Shown here piece by piece: positions 11,261 through 21,539 of a stretch of DNA of 64,000 nucleotides. The notes beneath the pieces are model-generated. The model did no database searches and had not been told where the DNA came from. It saw nothing but the letters and a program-made list of their open reading frames with translations. The translations under genes and the position numbers were made by a program. Within the stretch, counting starts at the first letter, position 1; the number at the start of each line of letters is the position of its first letter. The stretch is from Cytidiella melzeri (taxonomy: Eukaryota > Basidiomycota > Agaricomycetes > Polyporales > Irpicaceae). The stretch lies in the NCBI GenBank assembly GCA_022592445.1, contig JABYQR010000008.1, forward strand, positions 186,001 through 250,000, written 5' to 3'.

Positions 11261-11440
11261 ATATCATTCCTCAATCGCCGCATTTACCTTCTTATCGGTA
11301 TTCATCCTTTTTGAACTGTACAGAGATAATTAGTTGCATTTGTATGCCTCATCGAACGCGCTATTGTTAATGAACGTGAGCAAACATGCTCGACCCTCGT
11401 CAAATCCCCGTCAGAGGTGTGTGGTGGGCTCTATCATCTC

Positions 11441-11820
11441 TTCCGTCCAACATCTCGAGCTCGAGCAACCTGAAGAAACCAGCCGCGTACCTGCCAGTGG
11501 CATTTACACCGTACGCCCACCATGATTCTGCGCAAATCGGTGAGAGCTTCTTGCATCCGCATTACACAGTACTATCCATTCTTCTAAATTACAGGAATGT
11601 GTCGAACGCTGCGGGAGTAAACACGACAACTTCCTCGTTGTGGTGTGCTCCGGCGGTAAGCTTGCCTCCGCGATTCCGTCGACTGAAATGGGGCATCCGC
11701 TTGACCTTGAAGTGCGGATAGCAATGGAAGGACACCGGGGATCTTTGCCAGATACCCTACCCCAAACAGAGAGTCTCCTTGGATGTAGCGCACCGAAGCC
11801 CAGCGGAAACTATATATATA
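11441..11820 (+). promoter_or_regulatory. Promoter block of secreted protein copy 3
   Basis: Third copy of the block, very close to the one at 9119-9500 over its whole length. The CTCGAGCTCGAG palindrome is at 11454-11465 and the TATA run at 11811-11820, about 93 bp from the ATG. Copies 1 and 3 resemble each other more here than either resembles copy 2, while in the coding region copies 2 and 3 are closest. That mosaic suggests gene conversion. Confidence 0.6.
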
Positions 11821-11903
11821 CCGCACTGTCCTTGCCAATCACTTCAACCAGCAGATCCCTTGCTCAACTCGAAAATAACCACTTCTCTACTCTTCTACTC
11901 AAC

Positions 11904-12260
11904 ATGTTCGGCCGCCATCTCTACCTCATCCCCGCAGTAGCGGTATTCATCTCTGCCGTGGGTGCAAACCCTGTACCCGAACCATCTGCCACTCCGATGT
12001 TGCCCCAACGCAATGCCACCACCGGTCAGAACGTCAACTCGACTTCGCCTACTCCTCCAAACAACAACCGCAACGTTACGATCGGCAACTCTACCATTAC
12101 TGGAACCAATGGTGGCCAGGCTGCTTGCGACCGCGGCGTCACGCAATTCTGCGCGACGACAACTGCATCTCCCACACCCACTCCGACTGCTTACCCGTAT
12201 TACTGTTTCTTTTTACCATTTCTCCCAGAATGTGAAGGTTACACCGGCCCCGTTGCCTAA
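11904..12260 (+). CDS. Small secreted protein, tandem family copy 3
   Basis: Intronless, 118 aa. The signal peptide is MFGRHLYLIPAVAVFISAVG. The mature part is nearly identical to copy 2 up to TASPTPTPT, with one Ala-to-Val change that keeps a sequon (NVT). The tail is YPYYCFFLPFLPECEGYTG, so variable positions cluster between the third and fourth Cys and just before them. All three copies remain open with identical length, which argues that they are functional. Same unknown function as its neighbours. Confidence 0.8.
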   Translation: MFGRHLYLIPAVAVFISAVGANPVPEPSATPMLPQRNATTGQNVNSTSPTPPNNNRNVTIGNSTITGTNGGQAACDRGVTQFCATTTASPTPTPTAYPYYCFFLPFLPECEGYTGPVA

Positions 12261-12479
12261 ATTTCCTTCCTTGAATTGCCGCATTCACCTTCTTATCGGT
12301 ATTTATCCTTATTGAACTATATAGTGATACGTAGTTGCATTTGTATACCTTTCGAACGCGCTATTGTCGGTGAGCGTGAGCAAAATGTTTAACCTCGCCA
12401 TAACCCCCGCCCGAGGTGCGATGGGCTCTGCGCCAGGCCATGGTATTCTTGACGTCTCTCAGAACTTTGTGTAGCCAAC

Positions 12480-12625
12480 GTGATCGACAAACCACCCGCT
12501 GACAAACAAAATTGTAAATTTCTACCGTCACTGGCACACAATTGTCGGCTAAACTGCTTGCGACCGTGGCCATAATCAATTTAGTTTGACGACTACCAAT
12601 CCCGCTCTTCCTTGAATGTGACTAT
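12480..12625 (+). pseudogene. Degenerate fourth copy of the secreted-protein family
   Basis: Aligned by eye with 12075-12240, this stretch keeps TTTCTACCGTCACTGGCACA and CTGCTTGCGACCGTGGC (matching the ACDRG segment) and ends with a CTTGAATGTGAC-like tail matching the last Cys. Frame is lost and the signal-peptide part is missing. Upstream, 12361-12430 resembles 11356-11430, the spacer that precedes copy 3. A fourth unit was therefore present and has decayed. Confidence 0.6.
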
Positions 12626-12827
12626 CTCCCATTTTGAAGTTATGTTTTGATCTGCATGGCATGATTGCAAACCACCTTAGTAGCACTCAAAGTGTACATT
12701 GTTCTTTCAATGCATCATGCATTTTACCGTTGCAACACCGGACTGGTTAAGCCGCAGGTAGGCGATACGTTGTGTCAACCACGAAGATCACTGACGTCTT
12801 CATGTGCAAGAGGACCGGAAGGCATAA

Positions 12828-13756
12828 TCATGACAACTCGTATTCCTCCTTCGTTGCCGCCAAAAAGGCCAACATCTACATAATTCGTTCAGAACTCGAC
12901 AAATCAAGCTATACAAACAGGACGCGTACCAGTTGATGCCTTTTCTTTGCCATCTGCTTGCCAGGCTCAGTCTTGAGCTGTTCTCGTATATGCAATAACT
13001 TGTCGTAGAAATGCTCGATAGCGCTGTTCGGGCGTGTTGGGTCGCCTTCCGGTGCGTGCAAGGGCCTGCAACAGCTAAGCTAGCGTGGGATTACAGACAT
13101 GAAGCATAACGGACCTGTTGACTGCAGCGCTGTATGCCGCACAACGCATGATACCTGCGACAAAAACGGTGAAGCACACACGCAACCATTCTGAGCGAAA
13201 ACACAAACCAAACGCGCCAATGGCATCCAACCTATCAGCATCCTGAACACAGTGCAGTTCTACGCACTCCTGATGCCACTCTTCTATCATCCCTGCTTGC
13301 CTGAGCTTCTTTTCAGTACTCCATGACACGTTCGTGATAATCTTGGCAATAGTCTGTGCTCGTCCATCGGCGATGAGGTCGACGCCGTGCTCATTCCGTG
13401 CGGACTCAAAGAAAGGCAAGAAAAACCCGTAGGGGTCGGATGCCTGTGATGGGGAGACGTATTTCTTGTCGAGGACGTCGTGGAGGAGTGCGGCGAGCTC
13501 GACCGTGAGCATGTCGGGGTTGACGCGTGTGGAAGAGGAGGAGGAGATGGCCTGTGCAATGTGCATAGCGGTTCGGCGCACGCGTTGAACTGCATGTAAG
13601 CATAGATAGGCATTTTGCTGAGAATAGAATACGGATGAGATGTGCAGACTCACCGTGAAACGCGTCGTGTGAAGGGTCGTACCTCGCCATAGTCTCTACC
13701 ATGAGCTTCTCGGCAGCCGCGACGACTTTGGCTTCTGGCTCTGTTGGATAGGACAT
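12828..13756 (-). CDS. HD-domain metal-dependent phosphohydrolase
   Basis: Five exons (13756-13654, 13589-13209, 13154-13115, 13065-12930, 12875-12828) join in frame to 235 aa. The protein starts MSYPTEPEAKVV and holds the HD signature in order: DPSHDAFHV (first His, residues about 28-36), AALLHDVLDKKY (His-Asp pair, about 80-90) and QDADRLDAIGAFG (Asp, about 155-167). It ends MAKKRHQLMLAFLAATKEE. This matches the single-domain HD hydrolases related to bacterial YedJ and several uncharacterised fungal proteins; they are thought to cleave phosphate esters of nucleotides, but the substrate is not known. It is head-to-head with the zinc transporter gene, 235 bp apart. Confidence 0.85.
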
Positions 13757-13991
13757 TCTTGAGTATGGTGGTGGTCTGGGAGGATACCTATTTTATTCAT
13801 TGCACTTAAGTGTCACGGTCAGAAACATCAAGCTCGGACTTGACGCGTCCGGAAACATTGATCGGATCAAAGGCGATTGCTAGCACGTGCACCGGAGCGC
13901 GTTTGCCAGTCTCGTCACTGCTTCTGTCGAGTCGTATGCTTGCACAAGACATAGGAAGCCAACGACAGCACGACCACCAGCACAGGCAATC
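13757..13991. promoter_or_regulatory. Short shared intergenic region between divergent genes
   Basis: Only 235 bp separate the start codons of the HD hydrolase (minus) and the zinc transporter (plus), so both promoters must lie here or overlap. I see no clear TATA box for the plus-strand gene. A TATTTTATTCATT stretch near 13790 is a candidate element for the minus gene. Confidence 0.5.
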
Positions 13992-16396
13992 ATGGCAGTC
14001 TCAAGGCGGGCACTTTTCTTGGTCCTCGCTCTCTATGCTTGCTACGCGTTCGGATTGACTAAAGCAGTGGAGAAAGTGAATTCCGTGCTGGTATGTGCTC
14101 TCACGTATTCAATGTGTCACACCGGCTCGTCCGGGTCACCGTCCTTCTGCTTCCTTGGGTCTACTCTGGCTCAACCACAACTTGCCACATATACTGATGT
14201 TTAGACAAATGACAGCTCACAGAGATACATGACTGCACACCGGTCAAGCAGCTCAGCTCGTTGAAGGCTGCTCTCGAGGAAGGGGAGTCGCCCATTATGC
14301 GACAGATTTTCTCGTGGCTGTTCCCCTTCGGACCTGCGTGGAATTCTAGTGCGTCTTGTCCATCCAGCTTCTCCCCTCTTCACCAAGCCACCATGTCTTA
14401 TTCTGGCTTGCAATAGTTCTGGGGACGTTCTATATCAGCTCGTCAGTCTTCCATAGCCCCGTCCCCACCGCGATTATCCTGAGAGAGGAATGACTGATGT
14501 GTGGACGTGCACAGGGTTCCAAATTTCATCTTAGCTTTCATTCCGGCGGAGATTAACCCCAACACGCTGAATACCATGACAGCTTTCGCGGTGAGTCGCC
14601 AAGTCTTCCACCAAGTGCAGTCCGATATCGATGCTGATGTTGAATGTATGCGTATAGACAGGCGGTCTTCTCTCGGACGTGTTCCTCCACCTCGTCCCAC
14701 ATGCGTTCATGGGCGAGCACACAGAGCCAGGCGTTCATTTTGTCATGGTCGAAGAGAAGCGAAATATCCTGGTGGGGTGAGCTTCCCCCATCTTTCCTTC
14801 TCAACACGAATATAGCTGATGTGCGCTTTCGTAGACTTGGGATCTTCGTAGGCTTTGCGTCATTCTTCATCATGGAAAAGACGCTGCGCGTGCTAGGTAG
14901 CGGCGAGGAAGGGGGCAGCCACTCCCACAGCCATTCTCATTCTCTCACCGCAACAACTCAAGATACTCATAGCTCGGCACACGCCTCAGGCGTGTCAGCG
15001 AACAACTCCGACGGACTGAAGTCCCTGAAGTCCGGGAAAGAGTTGGACGAGGGGCTGACGAACGGCGAGGGAGCAGCACTGCAGATCAGCTCTGGAGGTA
15101 GCGGCACGCAGCCTTCGAAGCTCTCTGCATACCTGAACCTTTTTGGCGATTTTGTGCACAACATGTGAGGGACACGTCGCACATGTGTGATGTTTTTAGC
15201 TTACTTTTTTTCCACATCGCACAGCACCGACGGTCTCGCGTACGTTTGTCCTCCGAAACTGAGCTGCGATGATCACTCACTGACTTTGAGAGTTGTCCCT
15301 TCTTTTCTTTTGGATGTCCACTCAACCAGCATGGCCGCCTCCTTCTACTCTTCTCCGTTGATCGGCGCGACGACCACCCTGGCTTGTTTCGCTCACGAGA
15401 TCCCTCATGAAATTGCGGATTACTCCATCTTGGTTCGGAGCGGGTTTACGAAACGGCAGGCGATGCAGTCGCAGTTTCTAACCGCTGTCGGTGCATTCGT
15501 AAGCTCCAGCTGGTTCTTTTTGTGAGGTCCAGTGCTGATGGGTGTTGTGTCTTTCTTTCCGCGCTGTATAAAACACCCTTAACTAACTCAAAACCGTCTA
15601 CTTTATTCGGTGGTCGGACTGCAAAAAACCATCGAATATTGACTACGTCGACTCCGCTGGGAATAGATCGGGTGAGAACCATCTAATCAGCTTCTTTCGT
15701 CTCTGTGTACATCGCATTGACTGAGCTGCCCTACATGCGTGTCCTCGCCCTCTCACCTCTCGCCGACTCACGCTCCCACGTCAACCTTTGCATAACGGCA
15801 TAAATGTCCGTGCGCGTTGCGTTCTTGGTGTTAGCACGTTCATGGGGATTGCGATCCACAACCTATCGTCATCTGCCGAAGCTGATGCTGCAGCCGGTGC
15901 GACCGACCTCGCCGCTGCGGTGAGGCAGAATGCTTCTGGATTGTTGGGGACCACGGTGCAGCTTGCAGACCTCGTGCGTTTTATTATTTTTCTTTGTTGG
16001 AGAGAAACGTGCATGGGTCTGAGAGGTATTTTTGGGGTATAGGTGATTCCGTTTGTGGCTGGTGGGTTCATGTATATTGGTGCAGTGGCAGTATTGCCGA
16101 CGTGAGTGGCCTTCAGAAGGACCGTTTCTCGGGCCCGTGATTTGATCTTGTGCTTTTTCTCTTTGCAGATTGTTGGAGGAGAGCAAAAGCGGAAAACAGG
16201 CGCTGCGCGAGGTACGTGTGCGCGGACTTTTTTACGGGCAAAACGTGGGACTGAAGATTTTACGTTTGCATACCTAGTTTGCGGCGATGGCGTTCGGGGT
16301 GATGTGCATGTTTTTCGTGGCGTACGTGAGGCGTTACTTGGTTCCTGTGGGAGACGCACTGACACGAATGGGTATTTTGACAGATGGAACGAGTAG
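13992..16396 (+). CDS. ZIP-family zinc transporter of KE4/SLC39A7 (Yke4) type
   Basis: Many-exon gene; start at MAVSRRALFLVLALYACYAF (signal anchor), stop TAG at 16394-16396. Segments in order: IPAEINPNTLNTMTAFA, then GGLLSDVFLHLVPHAFMGEH (transmembrane IV region with metal ligands), GIFVGFASFFIMEK, a His-rich loop SHSHSHSHS, ITDGLAMAASF, and the LIV-1 subfamily hallmark FAHEIPHEIADYSILVRSGF. It ends VIPFVAGGFMYIGAV and FAAMAFGVMCMFFVAWNE. KE4 proteins move Zn2+ from the ER or Golgi lumen to the cytosol. The stretch 15499-15838 between VGAF and FMGIAIHN is longer than other introns here and may hide a small exon that I could not place. Confidence 0.85.
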
Positions 16397-17120
16397 ATTG
16401 CGGAGCGATTGGGCATTATCGTGTGATTGTCTGGCTGTATTTACAGGCTCGTATTAATGCAACGGCGTTGAGCATTCGGATGAGTGTGTGCGCCGAAAGA
16501 GGGGTGTGTGCGCTTGTGGTGAGAAGCTGATGGCATGGGGATGTTGTTCGAATGAAGGGGATCAGCGCAGAGTTGTGTAAAATAGAGTTGCAGTATTCGC
16601 AGAACAAGCACCGTCGTTGGTGTGGCCACTGCTGTCGAGCGTGGCCACCATCCTACGACCATCATTACATGATCTGCTATTCAGAGCCGCCAGTGAGCAT
16701 GAACGTGCGCACGCAGATTGGCTGCCTCAGCCACTTCCCGCGCCGGACTCGCAACCGTTCATCTCAAACCAGTCTGTTCATCTCGAAGACCCCCCTCTCT
16801 GTGCTCAGGTCGTGTGCTCACAGCCTCTTGTTCATCAACGACGACCACCTCCTTCTCGGGCACTCGTTTCTTCACGAAGTTTCCCTGCAGCTAATACACA
16901 TCCGTTATAACAAACAGGTAAGACGTCAGCATGCTCTCCAATTACGTCGCCCTCACTCACCCGGCCTCTGCTTACTCTTCAACTCACTACCACCATCTCC
17001 CTTCAACTATTTTCTTCTTTTCAAAGTCGGCTGCGTCCTTACAGATACACACACACACGCTCTCTCGCTCTGAATCGCCACAGTACACTACCACCACGCT
17101 CACACTCCGACCGCCAGAAC
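16397..17120. other. Intergenic region, promoter of the Nudix gene
   Basis: No coding exon recognised. The last 150 bp before 17121 are CT- and CA-rich (CACACACACGCTCTCTCGCTC near 17047), as in many basidiomycete promoters. Confidence 0.5.
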
Positions 17121-17903
17121 ATGAGCAGTAATACCAAGGGAAGGACTACACCTCGCGTGGTGTGCTGCGCAATACCCATCGCCAGGTCAGCGAACAAGGT
17201 CCTCCTGATCACAAGCCGCAAGCGGCCAAACAGCTGGGTCTGTGAGTACAAGCCCCCCTCCTCTCCCCAAAGCTACACCCCTCTCGTCCTCCTCCTGCTT
17301 TTGCTCTTTGCTGACCGGTTGAATCCTCTGCAAACTCATCTCAACATCTACACAAAAACAAACACAATCGAAACCGAACAAACACAATGACACGGACGGT
17401 AGTGCCAAAAGGAGGATGGGAGGCATCGGATGGGGTGCTAGAAGCAGCAGCCTCAAGAGAAGCCTTGGAAGAAGGTCTCACCCTTTATCCTTAACCTCCA
17501 CGAGTCCTCTATTCCTGACGCGCTCTCCCTTTGCTGCTTGCCCTGTGGCTTCACTACCCCCCTCTGTCGCTGCTGCCTCCTGCACCGCATACATGCAATC
17601 ACTTGCACAACCTGGCACACGTAATTCCCTCCCGTACACCCATTCTTTCCCTTTTATGCTCTCGCTCGAACACAATCAGCTGGCGTACGTGGAAAGATCA
17701 CACGGTTTGTCACAACGATACCCACAGCATCTTCCACGTATCACTTTTTCGAACTCGACGTGGAGACGCTTGATCCAGAGTGGTTAGAAAGCAAAGAGCG
17801 GCGGAGAGAGTGGTTGGACTATTCGGAGGCGATCGGGAGGTTGCAATGGAAATCTGAACTGGCGCAGGGGCTGTCGTTGTGCTCGCTCGCGCCAAGACGG
17901 TGA
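17121..17903 (+). CDS. aps1: Diphosphoinositol polyphosphate phosphohydrolase (Nudix, Aps1/Ddp1 type)
   Basis: Three exons (17121-17241, 17403-17474, 17680-17903) give 138 aa in frame. It starts MSSNTKGRTTPRVVCCAIPI. The Nudix box spans exons 2 and 3: LPKGGWEASDGVLEAAASRE, ALEEAG, VRGK, fitting GX5EX7REUXEEXGU with the metal-binding REALEEAG helix. The PKGGWE form is typical of the diphosphoinositol and diadenosine polyphosphate hydrolases (human NUDT3 group, yeast Ddp1, fission yeast Aps1), which remove beta-phosphate from InsP7/InsP8 and cleave Ap5A/Ap6A. The tail has FFELDVETLDPEW and YSEAIGRLQWKSEL, usual for the family. Length is normal. It probably acts in the cytoplasm or nucleus. Confidence 0.85.
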
Positions 17904-19269
17904 TCGCGAGGGCCGGCTGCGTCATTCTCATCCCGCCCCCTGCCGACATCTTCAACCGTCTCGCCGGATAGGGTTGACGCAGTCGCCGCGATAGAGGTTT
18001 TTTCTACTGGTGGTGGATGGGATGGTATCGCCTGAGGTGAGGTGCAACTATGTGTAGTGTAGCGCAAGTGCTGACGATGGCATAGAAATTGTGACGGTAA
18101 CAAAATCAACCGTATCTGGGTACATGCATCCACCACCACCACCATCGCTGTCTCGACCGTTCCTCGATCTCTCCATCCATTCACCTAGCTATTGTCGATT
18201 GCATTACTCACGGACGCTGCGGCGAACAAGACACCCTCGACCTTCTACCCCGAAGACGCTCTCGACATCTCTTCTCTTCTCACTCATCTCCATCACTCTG
18301 TCTGTCTGCTCGCACATCACACCACGACGCACACCCACCCATATTCTGCATTAACCCCCATCTACTAGAATAAACTCTTTCTTTCCCTGCTTTCAAGTTA
18401 TGACCATTCCCCACCACTCCCTCATCCCGCAAATCCTTTTTCTATTATCGCATACACTTATTACACTACCCCTCATCATGAAGCCCGCCAACACAATCTC
18501 CACCATTACCATCCACCACCCGACCTTCCAGGAAATTGTCTTTATATGAATTGTGCTTTCCGGCTGTCCGTATACGTATTCTCTCAAGTACGCAAAATCT
18601 GCTATTAATTGGTCTGGTTTTGGTCTGGTCTTTGGGGCTGCTTAGTTGATCGGATGAGTGATTTGAAAAGAGATATCGGTTCTCCTTTGCTCGACCTTCA
18701 GAAGCTTGTACACAGGATAGCTGAGTTACCGGTTCAAACTCAGCGCTGTCACGCGTTACGGTCTCGAGCTGTGGCAGCAAGCCTGATATGGCAGGTTTGG
18801 TCGTCGACTCGGAGTCGCCCTTCAAGTTATTTGCTACCGTACACCAGAAACTTCGCCATCTCGCATCCTCACAAAGGTTAACATCTGTTCCCTCCTTGAG
18901 ACCCTGCTCTTGTTTTTCCCTCGTCGCTCGCAAAGTCGCATTGAAGGCATACACTACGGCAAAATATGTCCTCAGAATTTGAACTTGGAAACTGTGGGTA
19001 CTCCTAGTCGGGCCACCCGGGACATCGCATCTCGTGAGTTGTACATGACTGTACTAACAACCGGCAAACTTCCGTCTTGAGCATTCACCTACAAGCCAAA
19101 GAGCTGCCAGCCATAGTGACCTGTCAATGATCTCGATTCAGAGCCTGAGCCTTGAATCTGCGATGCGCCTCTGAGTTTGCCTTCTGCAGACATATATCAG
19201 TTGGTACTAATTAGTATTTCGTCTTCAAACAGTTCAACAATTCCATGGTTGTGGGCCCTTAGGCTGACC
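17904..19269. other. Intergenic region with a diverged duplicated segment
   Basis: No gene recognised; a 162-codon minus-strand open frame at 18466-18954 has no domain and lies over repeat sequence. Bases about 18290-18660 resemble 20010-20400, sharing CTGCTTTCAAGTTATGACC-like, CCCCTCATCATGA-like and GTCCGTATACGTA-like stretches. The relation is old, with many substitutions. Confidence 0.45.
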
Positions 19270-19665
19270 AAACCGCTCTCAAGGATAACACCGAAAGTTG
19301 GGAAAAGCTTTGAAAAGCGCTTTATGATCACGACAGAAATGTTGCCAGAGATTGGAATGCACTTGCACTTGCAAACTCCTAGCTGATCTTTGTAAGTATT
19401 TGATTGATCGTCTTACACAGATAAGTTGCTGACCGGCATGATGAGGCTGGCTTGTTCTCAGCGGTCGTAGCAGCATTCACCTTCGACGCTCTCAGACAAC
19501 CCTGCAATCAACTGGCTACTGCCATCAACATTTCTACCGACTACACTTGTGGTTGTTTCTTCGACGTTATGGTGTCTCAGCCTGGTATTGACCCTGGTAG
19601 CCGCATTTTTGGCTATCGTTTTCAAGGACTGTCTGAGGCGCTACACCACGACAGACTTCTGTGCA
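19270..19665 (+). pseudogene. DUF6535-domain gene fragment
   Basis: Diverged copy of 24842-25280 in the intact DUF6535 gene. It keeps SWEKL, then YDHDRNVARDWN (compare YDKKIAEDWN), an intron-like GTAAGTATTTG, and LFSAVVAAFTFDALRQP (compare LFSAVVTAFNVEIFKRL). In-frame stops interrupt the first part, and the downstream 900 bp of the parent exon are missing. It is a broken paralogue on the same strand as the intact gene. Confidence 0.75.
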
Positions 19666-19732
19666 TCGTTGCGTGAAGCCTATCCCCTACCACCCACTGC
19701 TCTTCATCTATACCTGATCTCCCGCTAGCATA

Positions 19733-20020
19733 GGACTCGATTCGTTGAAGCATCCGAGCGCGGCAGGCAAGCACACTACAAGCTTACGTCGACGGTCATG
19801 CTTTCGGTCGTGATACGAAGAGCGGCAGGGAGGCAGAAGGAGAGGGTTGAGTTTTAAGAGGGATAACGAGACAGTGCTCAGTAGTATCACGACCAGGCAG
19901 GTCAGTCAACAATTCCTTGTGTGTGCTCGATGCTAGTTGGAACCGTCTCGACGATCGAAACGCTGTTTTGGAAAAACAAACGGAGCAGGACTGGCCACGC
20001 ACTTCAGGACTTCAAGCCGT
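19733..20020 (+). pseudogene. F-actin capping protein beta gene fragment
   Basis: Nearly the same as 27749-28023 in the intact CAP2 gene: both carry GAAGCATCCGAGCGCGGCAG and AAGCACACTACAAGCTTACG, and later ACGGAGCAGGAC. Reading frame is broken by a TAA after GTTGAGTT and by indels. The first exons are absent; a 40-bp stretch just upstream (about 19690-19730) resembles the 26995-27035 promoter region, so the fragment lost its middle. It sits directly after the DUF6535 fragment, as in the intact locus. Confidence 0.8.
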
Positions 20021-20029
20021 CTGTCTGAC

Positions 20030-20400
20030 TGTTTGCTTGCGCACAACAACTACACTAAATTACGCCACCCACCCACTCATGTCTTTTAGTCGTCCACACG
20101 ACTAGGGTAAACTATTTCTTTTTCCTGCTTCCAAGCTATGACCTCCCCCCACCCACCTCTCCTTACCCCGCGAACTCGTCGTCCTTTTGAAACAGTGCGC
20201 GCACGATTTTATTCCACTACCGCTCATCATCATGTCCGTCAACACAAACTCACCATCGCCATTCCACCATTCGAAGCTGATCACGTTGTCTGTCCGTGTA
20301 CGTACTCTCTCAAGTTTGAGATAGACGAAGTCTTTAATCAATCGCTCTGGTCTGATTGGGTACTTTCTTGGCTGGTAAGTCGGTTGAAACGAGACTGAAT
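20030..20400 (+). repeat. Diverged duplicate of the 18290-18660 segment
   Basis: Both segments share the order AAACTATTTCTTT-like, CCTGCTTCCAAGCTATGACC, CTCATCATCATG-like, CCGTGTACGTACTCTCTCAA-like and TGGTCTGATTGGG-like blocks. No coding capacity is evident. It belongs to the same patchwork of duplications as the two pseudogene fragments beside it. Confidence 0.5.
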
Positions 20401-21539
20401 GTGCCCTTTTCCTGATCTTTCTGAGATTTTTGACTGGTATACAGATGTCAAGATATTCTTTTTGAACGAATGATTGCGCTTTCTTGGGTGATCGGTGAGC
20501 AATGGCATACTTCTTGTTTGTGTTTCTCTCAATCGCTACAAGTGCGTCATCCTGGGTCGCCACGCTATCAATTACGACAAGATTCTGTTTGTGCATTGGA
20601 CCGGTACCTTGCTAATCTCAGGGATAACCATCACATGCCGGGGCCGAGTCTGTATCAGGGCCCTTCCAGCTTCCTCCACTATCACTGGCGTTGTACTTGC
20701 CGACGCGTCTTTTTGGAAGTACAAAGCGTTGCCTACTGTCAAAGAATGGTTTACAAGAGCCCATAACTAGCTCGTGGTGGCGCGGGATCCCAGGGGTAGA
20801 GAGGAGTTCCATAGGTCTCTAACGACTCGCCTCATGTGTCGTGGCGCCGTCACGAACTTCAATGCAAAGTCAACTTAGCTCATATATGCTTTCGACATGC
20901 CATTGACATTCAAATCATAGGTGAGCGCATCGCGCAACAGCTCATACACGGGCTGATAGTTTCGGCTCTTGTTTACGACGAACTCTGAGACTGTTGTTTC
21001 GTTTGTGCACTCGCCGCCCACCTCATCATCTCCCCCACTTTCTTTTTATTTTCAGCATTTCTTTCTCACTTTTTATGTACGGTTTCTGGTTATTGTGCCG
21101 CAATTGCACTTGCCACAGCCTGTTTCGCTCGTTGGGCGGTGAAGCTCAGAACGCACCACAAAGTTCGCCGTCGCCTGATTGAGTGCTTGTATGCAATTAT
21201 ATGTAACGCCCTGAATACGTACTCGTGCCGATTTCTGTGGGACTTCCGACACGTTGATCCAAGATTGAGCCATGCAGCATATATTGGGGACGAGAATTCG
21301 GATATGGGTGATGTTATGTTGTTGATACTACGATACTGATCACTTCAAGTGAGTATTACCGTCGGCTAACCTGAGTAAGAATTGTCACATGTCTGACGTC
21401 GAATCATGATTGAGAGGTACATACAGGGTCTCGATCAGCGAGCCTTGGTACCGTTGGCCCTGCCTATGCTACCCGAGGAAAAGAGTGCTGTTCGCGAGCT
21501 TTGAGTACCGGGTTCGGGGGCATTTTTGCTTTGCCTGCC
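20401..21539. other. Intergenic region, no convincing gene
   Basis: Contains a 91-codon open frame on the plus strand (20495-20770, ILLVCVSLNRYKCVILG near its start) without recognisable domain or splice context, and scattered short frames. Probably decayed sequence. Confidence 0.4.

Noticed and set aside
18466..18954. 162-codon minus-strand frame
   Set aside because: No domain, no splice context, and it overlaps a diverged duplicated noncoding segment.
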